The notes beneath the pieces are model-generated. The model worked only from the letters and a program-made list of their open reading frames with translations, made no database searches and was not told where the DNA came from. Position numbers and translations under genes: made by a program. From assembly GCA_001414345.1 (NCBI GenBank), contig LLCB01000052.1:124001-188000 (forward strand): a DNA stretch of 64,000 nt. The letters are read 5' to 3'. This DNA is from Hymenoscyphus infarciens (lineage: Eukaryota; Ascomycota; Leotiomycetes; Helotiales; Helotiaceae). Positions 22,660-34,944 of this stretch are shown piece after piece (the first letter of the stretch is position 1; each line of letters begins with the position of its first letter).

Positions 22660-24776
22660 TAAGGTTAATTATAGAGTTATAAGAGCTCTTTCTTCTTTAT
22701 ATAGCTTTATTATAAAGTATATCTCTCTTTAGTATCTATAGTATAATAAGTTTAAAGATAAGGTCTACGTTTCTATTATATCTCTTATATATCTCTTATA
22801 AGAGATAGTAAGTATTTAGGTTACTTATTATAAGTGCTCTTCTTAGTCTTACTTACTAGAATATATTCTTAATTAGTATCTACTCTATCTATAAGTTATA
22901 GACTAAGTAGACTATTATCTTATCTACTCCTTCCTCTATTATTATACTTACTTAGTTCTTACTTATAGTATACGTCTAGCTTACTTTTAGGTATCTTTTA
23001 TATATAAAGAGTACTACTACCTCGTCTAACTAGATTATATTATATCTTAAGCTTAAGAAGTAGCTAGAGAAGTCTCTTATACTATTTTATACTAGTTCTT
23101 AGATTACTAATATAAATTTAGAGCTATGTTAAGAGCTTCTAGTATCTTTCTTATATTCTAGTATAGTACTATTATACTTATAGTAGTTTTATAAATAGAG
23201 TTTAGGTTACTTTTATTTCTTCCTTAGTTAAATCCCTTATTATACTAAAAGAAGCTTCTTAGCCTCTCTAAGAACTAGGTTAGGTTACTACTGTTTATAT
23301 ATTCTACTTTATTTATATCTATTAGCCTCTCTAATATAGATCTCTATCTCTACCTCTTCTTTAAGCTTTATAAGCTCTCTTTCTAGCTAAAGGTAAATAA
23401 GTAAGGTATCTCTATCTTACCTTCTTTTAAAGGTCTTTATAGATTTATAAATATAATTATTCTAGTAAGATATTATTCTCTTATCTACTTATAGTATTAC
23501 TTCCTTATATAGTACTCTTTTATAAATACTAAGTATTCTCCTTTATAATTCTTATACTTTATTAGGTATTCTTTTAAGTCCTTCTTACTAGAGTACTCTT
23601 CTTTACTCTCTTTATACCTCTTATATATATACTAAGTATACCTCTTAATTTATTTATAGAAGTATATTATATACCTTTACTTTTAGTACTTATAATACCT
23701 TTATACTACTACTTCTAAGACGTATCTTTTATATAAGAAGTATTATATCTCTTATAGTATTCCTCTTATATATAGTCTCCTTACTTCTTCTATTATTACT
23801 ACTTTAAGAATATAGTTCCTTTAAGCTAGTCTCTCCTATCTCTAATACTCTCTATATCTATTTCCTTATTATATAATCTTTAGTATCCTTATACTAGAAG
23901 TTTAAAAGATACTCTATAGTATACTCTCTTTCTTATTCTTAAGTATATTTATTAAAGCTCTTTTTATAAGTACTATAAGCGTTCTTACTACTACTACTAC
24001 TTCTTATTTAAATACCTTCTTTACCTAGCTATTATCTTATATATGTTTTACCTACTTCTCTTCTTTAAACCTTATAATAATATCCTTACTTTAGAGCTTT
24101 TAAGCTACTATTACTCTTACTCTATATCTATTTATATTTATAGCTTTAATTACCTTCTTTAGTAATAGCTTATTCTTCTCTTTATCTATTCTTATTACTT
24201 AGACTATAATCTCCCTAGTATATTTAGCAAGTACTATATATTCCCTCTATAGTATAGTTACTACCTCTCTTTATAGTCCTCTAATTTTAGCTCTCTCTAT
24301 CTATATTAGGCTATGCTCCTTTATTCCTTCTATTCTCTTAACTATAATAGTAAGCTCCTTTTATAAGATTCTATATATAATTATATTATCCTCTCTCTTC
24401 TTAGTTCTTTTATACTTAAGCACTTTTCCTACTACTTTAATAATTACTTTAATACCTCTCTCCTTTATTACTAAGTTAAGTTTTATTTAAATTAAGCCCT
24501 TCTCTATTACGTCTATATAGTCTAATACTCTTTTCTATTCTTTTATACTCTACTCTTCTTAGTTTATTATACTATCTTTATTAGTTACTAGTACTCTAGA
24601 GAGAGGAATAGAAGCTCTTTATAAGCCTCTCTTTTTCCTATTACTACTACTACTATAATTATTTAATATAATTATAAAGTACTTTAGTCTCTTTCTAAAC
24701 TATCTAACGGTTGTTTAAACGTATTTTAAGGCTTTTAAAGTCACTTTATTAATTCTAAAAAAGTTTTTTCTTTTTT

Positions 24777-24788
24777 TATATAAAAGTA
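24777..24788. repeat. Target-site duplication, right copy (LINE 2)
   Basis: tatataaaagta, followed by tatttcgtagaataat, which continues the inverted-repeat element as seen uninterrupted in copy B. Confidence 0.7.
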
Positions 24789-26100
24789 TATTTCGTAGAA
24801 TAATATATATAAATACTAGGTACTAATATAGAAGAAAAGACTAAATTAGCTTTCTCTTATCTTAAATAGAAGTATCTATATATAAGAGATTAGATACTAC
24901 TAAGATCTAATAATAATAATAACCGAGTTCTATCTAATATAGCTAATACTAAATAATAAGAGCTAAAAAGCTAAATATAGAATATCTAAATCTTAAACTC
25001 TTCTATATATAAATATTAGATATTAATACCTTTAGTACCTTTAGTTATATAAGTATTAGTAACTTTATAAATACTAGTAATTTAGAATAGCGAGCTATTA
25101 TAAGTACTATTATAGTAATAAGTAAAGATTATAAAGAGATATAAGTACTTAATAAATTTATAATAGCTAGTTATCTTAAACTATTAATCTTTATATACTA
25201 AAGATATTAGATTCTGATATTTAAGTACTAAAGATATTAAGATTTAAAGTTATATATATTAGCTTTTAGCTCTTCTTATTTAGTATTATCTATATTAGAA
25301 ATGCTTTAGCTATTATTATTATTAGACCTTTATATTATCTAATCTTCTATATATAGATACTTCTACTCTAGATTATAAGAGACTAATTTAGTCTTTTCTT
25401 CTATATATCTCTTCTATAGTCGTATATATTTCGTACTATTATAATAAAAGCTTAATATATATATCTCTAGTGCTAACTAGTAGTAATATAGCTATAGAAT
25501 AACTATCTAAGCTATTAATAATAGTATAGCTATAATATAACTATATATAAAAATATTAATAGCTAGAGCTTACTTAAGAAGTCTTAATAATTTATTAAAA
25601 ACTAAAATATATAGATAATTTAGACTTATTACTTTATTAAAGTAAAAAAGTACTTAGTCTTCTAAAAAGTCTAAATATTATATATTAAAATTTTCTATAC
25701 TCACTACTCTACTAAAAACGAAGAAGAAGAAAAAGATATAAACTTACTAGCTACTAGCGATTCTTCTACACTTATTACTCTATTAAAGCCTCTATCTTAT
25801 CCTCGCTTTTCTAATTAATATTATACTATACTCTAAATAATACTATAACTATACTATATATATACGACGTTATATACTACTATATCTCTCTCGATATCTA
25901 TAATCCTTAGCTATTCCTATTTTACACGTCGAGGTGATTTAGTATATATATAGCTAGTCTACTAGCTAGCTATAACACTTTAATAACACTATATAGCTCG
26001 TAGAAAGAGCTATTATTCACAACTAGTATTAATAATAACTAGCACTTAAAAGCGTTAGATCTCGCTTAATTATATAAAAACATATCCCCGTGCTACATTT

Positions 26101-27077
26101 TCAGTAGACTTAACTAATAAACAACCTTAAAAAAGAAAGAAGAAAAGAAAGGAAAGAAAAAAAAGAAAAGAAAGAAAGAAAAAAAAAGTAATCATGAAAA
26201 TCTCGTATTAATTCCCGTCATCTTTTTATCTCAAGTGTGGAAGGTTAGTTAAATAGAACCCACTATCTTTTTTCATACCAACGTAAATTCAACTACAACG
26301 ATATCGAAATTTTCTAAACTCCTTCTCTCTAATTTACCACGCGCCAAATATCATAGCGTAGTTTTGTGTCGAGTACCCTCCTTTAGAAAATAGTCTGTCG
26401 ACCTCACAACTCAAAGTTAAAACACAAAACCTCTAGTAAAATGAGAACTCGAGAGTAAACTAAGAATGGATTGAAAAAATGAACAAGCAACTAAATTACG
26501 TCAAACCTCAAGTCTTCTCAAGTAATTTCACATGCAAATCCAATCACAAGTACACAACACGGCAAAGCATAACAATATCGCGAGAGAGTACACTCAATAT
26601 AAAGGTATTTCGCTAAATCCCGCCCATGCCAATCTTCCCCGCGGAATCATACATGCAAAACTCGCGGGAAGAATTCATAATATACACAGGATGCATAGCT
26701 GTGCGTGTCAATACGGAACGCCGGCGCTAAAAAAAAAAGGAGAACAAAGAAAAGGAAATGTCCCTCCCAATATTCAAAGATACAAGGGTCGAGCCAACCA
26801 ACCCTCTTACGCGCAAGAGAGAGGGGAAAAAACAAAAGAGTGTCAAAAAAATTATGCATGGCCTATTAAAAAAACCCGGCACCATTGATTGCCCATCCAA
26901 ACGCCGTACATGCTTTTCCATGGTATATGTCGTCAACTCTTCCCTCGCCCAATGCCCCCTCCCCACCGAAAAAGGTTTCCCCTCTTTTCCGTCCTCGTAT
27001 TAACGCCCTTGAAAAAAGAAAAAAGTGTCCACAGAAAGAACATCCGGAAAATAAAGAAAGATATGTAGAAAAAGGGC
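26101..27077. other. 3' flank of MED15 with purine-rich tract
   Basis: An A/G-only tract of about 60 bp at 26132-26188 marks the exit from the AT-rich island. The rest has normal composition and is probably MED15 3' UTR and spacer. ORFs on both strands at 26532-27003 overlap each other and look like chance frames. Confidence 0.5.
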
Positions 27078-30000
27078 CTAGTTAGCATCCATCGAGTAAA
27101 GTGAGGTATCAAAAGCAAACGGTTTATCGAAAGCGGACTGGTCCACGACATCGTCCCATTGGAAGTTAAGGCCTGCCTGGTGCTCATCGAACATCATCAC
27201 GTCCTCTTCCTTGTTCATGCCGAAATTGTTCATATCAAACAAGGTATCCGTTTCGCTTGGTCCAAATGGCATCCACTTGTCATCAAACAAGTCGATGCTA
27301 ATATCGAGGTTAACACCATCAGAGATATCACTGTTTGGCTCCGATACGCCATCTTTACTGGACTCGGGTGTATCGTTGGGGGTTATCGAGCTGTAAACAC
27401 TCATATCTGAAATTGCCCCTCCGGCTCCACTCTCAAAGGTCTGGAAAGCCTGGAAGAGGTCGTTCGGATCAATGGTCGTATTGGCCCAAGGGTCCTCGAC
27501 AGCCATTTCCTGGGTAGGTTGACCCGCGCGTTTAGCTTGGGCTTGGCCAGGACCCGGTTTGGCAGCATCCTTTGAAGGCGTAGCTTTCGACGGAGTACCA
27601 GGTTGAGCACCAGGAGCGCTGCCTTGACGGTTCATAGATATCTGTCGGTTCATCGGAGTGGCAGCAGCAGCCGGTGTATTTGGAGCCTTCATGTTTGGAG
27701 TTTGACCTTGTTTGGAGCTAGAGGACACCATCTTCGAAGCAGGCGCTGGCGCTGGTTGCTCTCGAGACATGACCTGTTTCTTAGCCTGGCCTTGAGAATC
27801 CAAGCCAAGCAAAGATGCCAGGTTTTGTTGAGCGTATTGCGTAGGATCACTCAGAGGCTTGACATGCTCTTCCTCTGTGTGGGCTTTCAATTCCTCTTCA
27901 GTCTCAAAACCAACATTATGCCTATCACAATCCGTCTCCTTGCAGCACAGAGTTGGTCTACTTTGCGTCCTGGGCTTGACCTGTTGTTTCATTGGTGCAG
28001 GAGAGGGGGCTTTCGCTACTTGTGGCGAAGAATTGGAGCCTGGTGTGGCTTGACCATGGTTTTGTCTTTGCTTCTTACGGGCAGGAATATGCAAATTTTC
28101 TTGTGTGAGATGATTGTTTCCACCATATATAGGTTTCCCATCAGGCGGCGACTTTGCGCCAAATTGAAATGGCGGCTGTGAAGAAGTAGGTGCTGCGGGG
28201 GCGTGGGAAGAACGACTGCCTGTTCGTTGATGAAGCTTGCTCAGCTGTTGCTGTTGCTCCTGAAGATTCGCTGCATTCAATGGCACAGTGGGTACTGAAG
28301 TAGGCTGGCTAGTCTGTGTAGCAGTTTGCGTCGGAGCTGGTTGATTGCCCTGTGGTCCCTTGGTCTTATTGAGCATATTGGGAAATCTCGTACTCAAATC
28401 ATTCACCATTCCGTTCAGCACATTGCGAGCAACGTCTATCTCATCTTTGTCGATTGATAGGTTGTCCTTGGGATTCATCATTTCTTCATCGTGAAACTGC
28501 TTAGCCAATCGGTGTTTCTACTTCTAGTTAGTATGTTGACGATTGCAAGATATGGGGTACTACTCACAAGAGCGCAGAATATCCTGGCGCGTTCATCATC
28601 TTTGGTAATTTGGTACCATCGTGGCAAAGCCTTGACCATGTTGTTAAGGGGCTGTAATAGTTGTGACCGTAGTGATGCTGTCACTTGGTTCTTCTCTTCC
28701 ACAGTCATTGGAATTACAATATACGGTTCCTTCTGAGCCTTTTCGGTCTCTTCACGCATGATCGTCTGGAGTCGAGCAGCGCCTTGAGCTAAGCGGGCGT
28801 TCGCCTCATACCTTTTGCGAGCTTCGGGGTCCATCGAGGCCACCTGTTGAGGCGTCATCTTAGGAGGACGTGCTTGTTGGCCCATCTGCTGTTGTATCTG
28901 ACCTTGCGGGCCTTGAGGTTGAGCGGCCGGCCGTGAAGGCTGTTGGATATTTGGATTTGGAACCTCAATCACATCATCACTCTGAGCACGCTTAAGATTA
29001 TTCTTGGGTGGCTGAGCAGGTGATGAACTTGGTGGAGCATTGCGTGCCGCATTGGGTGCTGTTCGGGACGCACGATTGGCGTTCTGGGTAATGGCAGCTT
29101 CTGCATTTGGTGGGGCCGATTTTGCTTGCTGTGCTTGAGAAGGTTGATTTGGAGCTCTGGCATTTGGGTTCGCTTGTTGCTGCCCTGGTCGGGGTTGGTT
29201 GATGGAAGCAATTTGATTCTGCATTGCCATATTCTGCATCTGAGATTGCTGTTGCTGCCGTACAAGAGTTTGTTGTCTAATGAGGAAGATTCGGATCTGA
29301 TCGTCACTGGCAGCAGCCATCTTCCCGCTTGGGTGGTTTCGTGCATTTTGGATTTCTTGCGGCGTAGGTTGGCGAATCGGTGGCCCTGCTGGAGGAACCA
29401 TAGTCCCTGTCCCCATCGGTGCCACAGGAGCACCCCCCATGCCCGGTGGCATCGAAGACATGGGATTCGGACCTGGTTGTAAACCACCCGGCGGTAAACC
29501 ACCCTGCGACATTCCCCCAGCTTGTTGAATTGCCTGTTGTTTACTTCGCATGATCGTCTGCCAATGTATCTTTTGAAGTTGTTTTATGCTATCTTGGATC
29601 TCATTGCCCATGTTTGGGTTTTGCTGTGCCCACATCTTCAATTGTCCCCACTTCTTAATTTCAGGTGGAACATTTCGAGGGAAGCTTCCATGGTTCTGGA
29701 AGTTGATAGGGAAATCTATAGTGTCCATCTGGCGGATGACTTGCATTTCCACTTGCTGCTGGTTTATTGGCATCCCAGAGCGTGGTTGTTGGCCTGACAT
29801 CTGCATCATTTGATTTTGAAGCATGGCTTGTTGTTGTTGTTGTGTCATTGGATTTTGCATAGGTTGATTCGGTCTCTGGCCAAACTGATTCATGGCAGTT
29901 GGACCGTTGAATGGCTGCCCTGGCATCTGTTGACCTGGGTGCATCGGACCATTGCCTTGATTTCCCATTTGCCTTCCCGTATTCATTTGCCGCTGTTCGT

Positions 30001-31783
30001 TCCATTTGGCCAAAATTTCGTTCAACTTGTCCGGTGGCAGCGCGGCCACCTTTTGTCGTTGCTCATTATTCATGCCCTGGAACATTGGGTGGTTCAGTCG
30101 GGGGTCCCCCATCAGTCTTTGCTGTGGGTTGCCTTGGTTGAATTGCGGATTTCCAAATTGCGGGGTTGGATTCGATTGTGGAACCTCGGGATGGCTCATC
30201 TGGGATGGAGGTCTGATGGGAGTATTCAAGTTTGGCATCGCCGGGCTCTGTTGTGGGGGCATGGGGCCGTTGCCCATAATATCACGCTGTCCTTGAAGGC
30301 TAATTTGTTGCTGTTGTTTGGTCTGGGCATCTATCTGAGTAGCTTGTTGCCGCTGTTGTTGTTGTTGTTGGGCGTGTAATCTCTGCTGCTGCTGCTGCAA
30401 TTGCTGGGCATTGAGAAGCTGCTGCTGTTGCTGCTGAGTTCGTTGTTGGTTAGGATTAGCCATTCCCTGCTGAGTATTCATGCCCATCTGCCCTACCATC
30501 CCACCTGGTTGAGGTGTGGCATTTCGAGGACCAGTTGCGGGAACTACAACTTGACCTTCCCCAGCCGCAATGACGCCTTGTTGTTGTTGAGCATTGATGT
30601 TATCCATGTTATTGCCCATGAAATTTCCAAACTGGTCGCCATTTCCTCCCATCGTTCCAGGAGGTTGAGTTTGCCCATTGAGATTTGGGTTGCCCGAGCG
30701 CTGTTGTTGCATGGGAGGTGCTACATTTGGCATATTTGGATTTTGTTGTGACATGGCAAGCATGCGAGCCTGTTTATCTGCTCGAATCCGTGCCACGGCT
30801 TGCTGGCGGTAGTACATGACGAGAGGCTCGTGTCCCCGCATCTGCAAATCGTTCAACTGTTGAGGGGCCATGTTACTGAGCAACCGATGTCGCAGCTGAT
30901 TCTTCTCCTCGATTGGAGCTTGATTCATCAGACGATTGGCTAGCTCTCCGCATAATTGCGTCTCCTGGGGAGTCAATGTAATTTGATTGGCTGCTTGGCG
31001 ATTCAAATTATTTTGCTGAAATTGCTGCTGCTGATTTTGAACCATGTTTTGAGGCATGCCTCCATTCCCCATGCCCATGGGCGCTTGTTGTGGCTGTTGG
31101 CCTGGAAGAGGAGATGCCTGCATCTGATGTTGGAGATGTTGGAATCCTTGCTGTGCTGGCTGTTGGGGCATTGACCGTGGAGGCTGCCCTTGCATGCCAT
31201 TTTGATTCATCATCATTTGCTGCTGAGCCTGTTGTTGAGCCTGTGTCTGAGCTTGCTGGTTAATGTTATGTTGGAGGCCAGCTTGGTTTTGATTCCTCCT
31301 CTCGAGGAGTAGCTGTAGTTTTTGATCTACTTGCTGCCGGTAGTGTGCCTAATATTGTTAGCGGATCGTTAAAAGTCACGTCAGATGGAACATTCTACCT
31401 TATCGGTGGATGTCTCGTAGATTTCCTTTTCAAACTTGATTCCGATTTCAATCATCTTGTTCAACGGCGGAGCGTTGGCCTGATTTTGGCTTGCCAATCG
31501 AAGATTCCCAATGCTGTTCCTCCGTCAATATTATTCTGATATCGTTACTTTGCCCGAAAACTTACATGTTAAAGATGAGACCAATACGTTCTTGGATCAG
31601 CACCTGAGTTTGCCAGCCCGTGATCGGTCCAGTCTGTTGCGTGACGGTCTGATATATCAATTGTTGAATCTGTTGGGTGGCATTTGGAGTGCCTTGAGGT
31701 GGGCGTTGTTGCGGCGGCCTCTGCTGTTGCTGCATCATTTGGCCTGGGCCACCGCCCATGTGAGGTTGGAAGTTTTGTGCCAT
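27078..31783 (-). CDS. MED15: Mediator complex subunit 15 (Gal11-like)
   Basis: Four exons, 31566-31783, 31399-31513, 28568-31348 and 27078-28496, join in frame to give 1510 residues. Introns are 52, 50 and 71 bp, the last with an actaac branch site. The N-terminus (GWQTQVLIQERIGLIFN, then IGNLR) matches the KIX domain that binds activators. A very long Gln/Asn/Pro/Met-rich disordered region follows. Around residues 985-1038 the stretch IPMTVEEKNQV...LPRWYQITKDDERARIF fits the fungal Med15 conserved domain. Residues 1222-1249 (CCKETDC...HTEEEH) form one Cys/His cluster that could bind zinc. The C-terminus is acidic with aromatic residues, like an activation domain. The protein sits in the Mediator tail and relays activator signals to RNA polymerase II. 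The coding region is intact although an AT-rich island ends about 1 kb downstream. Confidence 0.85.
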
Positions 31784-32500
31784 TTTGAGACCGGATGTGA
31801 CCTCGCCACGCTCCTACAATGAGGATCTCCGACTCGAAGGTTCTGGTACAGGTCCACGACCCGACCGTGACCAATGTTGGTGAATGCTGGAGAGTGCAGA
31901 CGTTTCGTCGTCGTGCAGTCTTTGTGTGGAGGTAGGTGTCCAAGTGAAAAAATTCACAAGTACCCGACGGAAGATAGAAGGGAAGTCGTCCTTTTGGTAT
32001 TGACAATCGGCGGCCAGCCGGTGGTGGGCTGCACGTTGCCTGGAGATGATCTATTCTCTCCACATAGAGCTAGTCCCTGTGTCGCGCGAAGTAGTGGTAT
32101 TGGCGCAGGTTGTCTCGTTTGCTGCGATGGCGTCGGAAATGGGGACGTTTGGTTTGAGGGGTTGCGCGAGTGCGGTGGACAAAGAGGAGGTGTGAGTGAG
32201 GATGATGGTGATGGTGCGGAAGAGGTTGTGTATTTGTCTCTGGTTGAAGGATGAGGCTTATGAGGTGGTATTGGTAGTGGTAATCGTGTGGGCGCGGGCG
32301 ACCAACATTCAGTTCTGGCGGGCGAAGTAACCACAACGACGCAGATGGCGACGACAACGACGATGATGGGAGATGTCGATTTATTTCAGGGTCTCGAAGG
32401 GAACGGATGGTGTTGTTCGAGGTTCCAAGCACCAGATGAAGTAGATGCGAGTCTTTTTTCGGGGGTGTGAGGCCAGGGTGAAGGACGAGTCAAAGCGTGT
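31784..32500 (-). promoter_or_regulatory. MED15 upstream region
   Basis: An acceptor-like cattgtag lies about 40 bp before the ATG on the minus strand, so a leader intron is possible. CA/CT-rich stretches at about 32180-32360 are typical of fungal promoters. No TATA box stands out. Confidence 0.35.
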
Positions 32501-33024
32501 AGAAGTCTCAAACCAGCAGGGTGTCGCAACTAGGACGGACCGGCGAAAGGCTATTCAGACGAACTTCGGGTTGCAGGGCAGTAACGAGAGAAGTGATGTA
32601 GTAATGTAGGGTAGTGTAGTGTAGTGAATGTTAGTGGGCGACGGACTTTGGGGGGGGGGGGGAAATGAAGCTATCGTGAACGTCGACCGTCTTCTCTCCT
32701 GTGGGGTGAGTCTTCGTCTTCTGCGCACTCTTTTCTGCCAGGCACGAAGCTGTAGATGTCGAGGATGAGGTTGGGTGAGGGTGTGGGTTGGGGGATGGAT
32801 GGGAGGGCGGTCGTAGTGGATTTCTGAGGCGCTAGGTGGGTTCTTTACGCACAGGTGAGGCAGGCAAGAGGATCCCCGCCAAACTTTTATTGGCTGCAGA
32901 CTAGGTACAGGCTGTGTGCCGCCCCAAGAATAAATACCAGCTTTGGAAGGGAAATTGGGGTTGAGCAAAAATAAGAATAGAGGATCTCTACTGAGATTCT
33001 TTTTATTTAAGAGGGGGTGGGGGG

Positions 33025-33059
<35 letters not shown>

Positions 33060-34230
33060 GCGTTTAAGGTCATCGCGAACTGAATGTTATCGCTAACCAA
33101 GGTACCTAGCTACAATCACAATTGCTTCACATTGCGATGACTTGGGCCCACTACTTTCCCGATAGTACCCTCAGAACCCTCCCCCCCTCCGTCCTTGCAG
33201 AATGCAGCCGCCGAGTCCAGTAACATCACGGGTAATGACCATGCCAGAAGTTTAGTGGGCAAAATGGCATCTGCAGAGTATCTCTTTCCTCCGAACCAGA
33301 GAACCTTGGAAGGGCAAAGAAAGGCAAGCAAAATGGCCATGGGGAGGATCAGATAGTAGTGATCTGATGGGAGAGCCTGAGTCCAAGTACAAGACTTTGT
33401 ACCTCCGACTTGGCTAGCAAAGTGGCTGGCTGGCTAGCTAGGCAGGAAGGGGGTGAACGAACGGTTGAAATGAACAGTTCGGATGTTGGGTGAACTCCAC
33501 CACAAATGAATTCCCAATCGCCTTCCAAAGCCTTCGACCTTTGACTGCTGAACTCAAACTGCTCAGCTTCCAGCTTCATTTGTGTCAGACATCAAACCCA
33601 TTCTCGCTTCTACCACACAAACTGTCACCCTCATCCTCAGTCACGCCAGGCGACTGCGAATGAGGCAACCACTGGTGTTGCTCCCCCCCTAGGGCTGTCA
33701 CCAGTTTCCGACCGTTGATTTGATGAGGAGCAAAGCTGATGACTCTATGGAGCAGCAAAGATTGGGGAGGAAAAACGTCTTCGCCACAGCAGATGACCAC
33801 GTTGAGTATGGGGGTCCTTCAGACACGGTGTGAGATCTGGGCGAGTACCCAAGTACTGTCCCTCTTATCGGGCGAGAGGTGGTGGTGGTGGTGATGGTGA
33901 TGGTCCTCCTCCTCTCCAACCCTCCACGGGATGTGAGGTTCTGATTTCGAAAACCAACGACTTTCAAGCGTGCGAAAGTCCAGCCAAACTTTGAACCTTG
34001 GACGGTTTGCAGCAAATAGATTGGGATTATCTTCCGGCTTCTGCATCCCTTCATCATGGTGGTAACTTGACCCTCCCCATCGAGAAGTTATCTCTCCCAA
34101 TGCGCGATGTGGTGATGGTAGTGGCACTACTTGGGTGATACCAACACCCTCCAAGACCTTCAAGACCCTTCAGCGAGCGATGGGTGGAAGATGATCAGCA
34201 AAATCCGACGATATTTCGCCCTTCCCTGCA

Positions 34231-34265
34231 GAGCTGCGAGCTGCGAGCTGCGAGCTGCGAGCTGC
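34231..34265 (+). repeat. Heptamer tandem repeat (gagctgc)5
   Basis: Five perfect 7-bp units. Confidence 0.9.
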
Positions 34266-34910
34266 ACCCGCTGGATGATCGGCGTCCAGTGGCCACCGTC
34301 ACGTCTACCCGCCAATTGCCAGCAGCCCAGGTGTCAAGGGTTCATGCTGGCACCTGGTCGTATCAAAATCCCGAGACCAAACTCGAGAAGCAAACTTCAC
34401 ATCGGGGAGGATGCCATCAGCGCGATGGGAAGAGAGGAGAGAGAGGAGACAAGAGAGGGCAGTATATCCAAAAGTAAACAAGACAATAATTGGCCAGCCA
34501 TGGGCACCTCAGGTTGATGGTGCAAGTCCCCGTTCGGATGAGGGCCTCGGAATTCCCTCCGGTGTGACCTGCCACGGGTCGTTCGTGGGTGCCTTAACGT
34601 TAAGCATGTAGGGACCAATTTCTTACTGGGGAGGAACAGGACTGATCATTCTCAACATCAACAATTCCAACGCTTCAAAGAACTTCGATCGCTTGAAAGG
34701 AACAATAGAAGTGAAGACTTCTTCAACTCTTCAACGGGAATTTCTCCTGCTCTTCTTCTTCCTTTTGCCGTTCTCCTTCCTTCCGCGAATGATGTGGTTC
34801 CAATCAAATCAGCTGCAGGTCAGGCCAGGTGAGCAAGGCATGGGTGAGCCTGCGAGGGTTGGCGCAGTGGCGCGCGCAGCTGGGCAGGTGCCGGCAAGGA
34901 GATGGAGAAC

Positions 34911-34944
34911 GATGGCTGATGGCTGATGGCTGATGGCTGATGGC
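34911..34944 (+). repeat. Heptamer tandem repeat (gatggct)5
   Basis: About five near-perfect 7-bp units. Confidence 0.9.

Larger units (their letters stand above)
17184..24776 (-). mobile_element. RIP-mutated LINE (LINE 2), itself interrupted by an LTR element
   Basis: The minus-strand 3' tail reads as tta repeats at 17184-17198, i.e. (AAT)n. The 5' end is at about 24776, and a 12-bp duplication bounds it. Reverse transcriptase is legible on the minus strand at about 18600-18840: the catalytic block now reads FIDNINLL where FVDD is typical. It is followed by a frame whose TAA/TAG stops fall where Gln or Trp would be expected. Removing the 2.4-kb LTR element at 20242-22654 leaves about 5.2 kb. 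The tail type and sequence differ from LINE 1, so it is a different lineage, probably also Tad1-like. No intact ORF remains. Confidence 0.75.
17080..25450. mobile_element. Inverted-repeat element split by LINE 2
   Basis: The left end lies at about 17080-17183. The element resumes at 24777 after LINE 2. From 24788 to about 25010 the sequence matches copies A and B, and from about 25225 to 25448 the same sequence returns in inverted orientation, so the element has long terminal inverted arms of roughly 220 bp around a spacer of about 210 bp. Without the LINE it would be under 1 kb, a non-autonomous foldback or MITE-like element. No transposase is visible. Confidence 0.6.
13441..26100. repeat. 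Large RIP-mutated AT-rich island
   Basis: About 12.7 kb with extreme A+T, TpA excess and little CpA/TpG on either strand. No host gene is visible. It contains the inverted-repeat element, LINE 2 and LTR element annotated separately, plus repeat fragments. Edges are sharp: normal composition returns at about 13440 on the left and 26100-26200 on the right. Confidence 0.85.

Noticed and set aside
34131..34618. ORFs on both strands around the gagctgc heptamers
   Set aside because: They depend on the tandem repeats and overlap each other. No recognisable protein.
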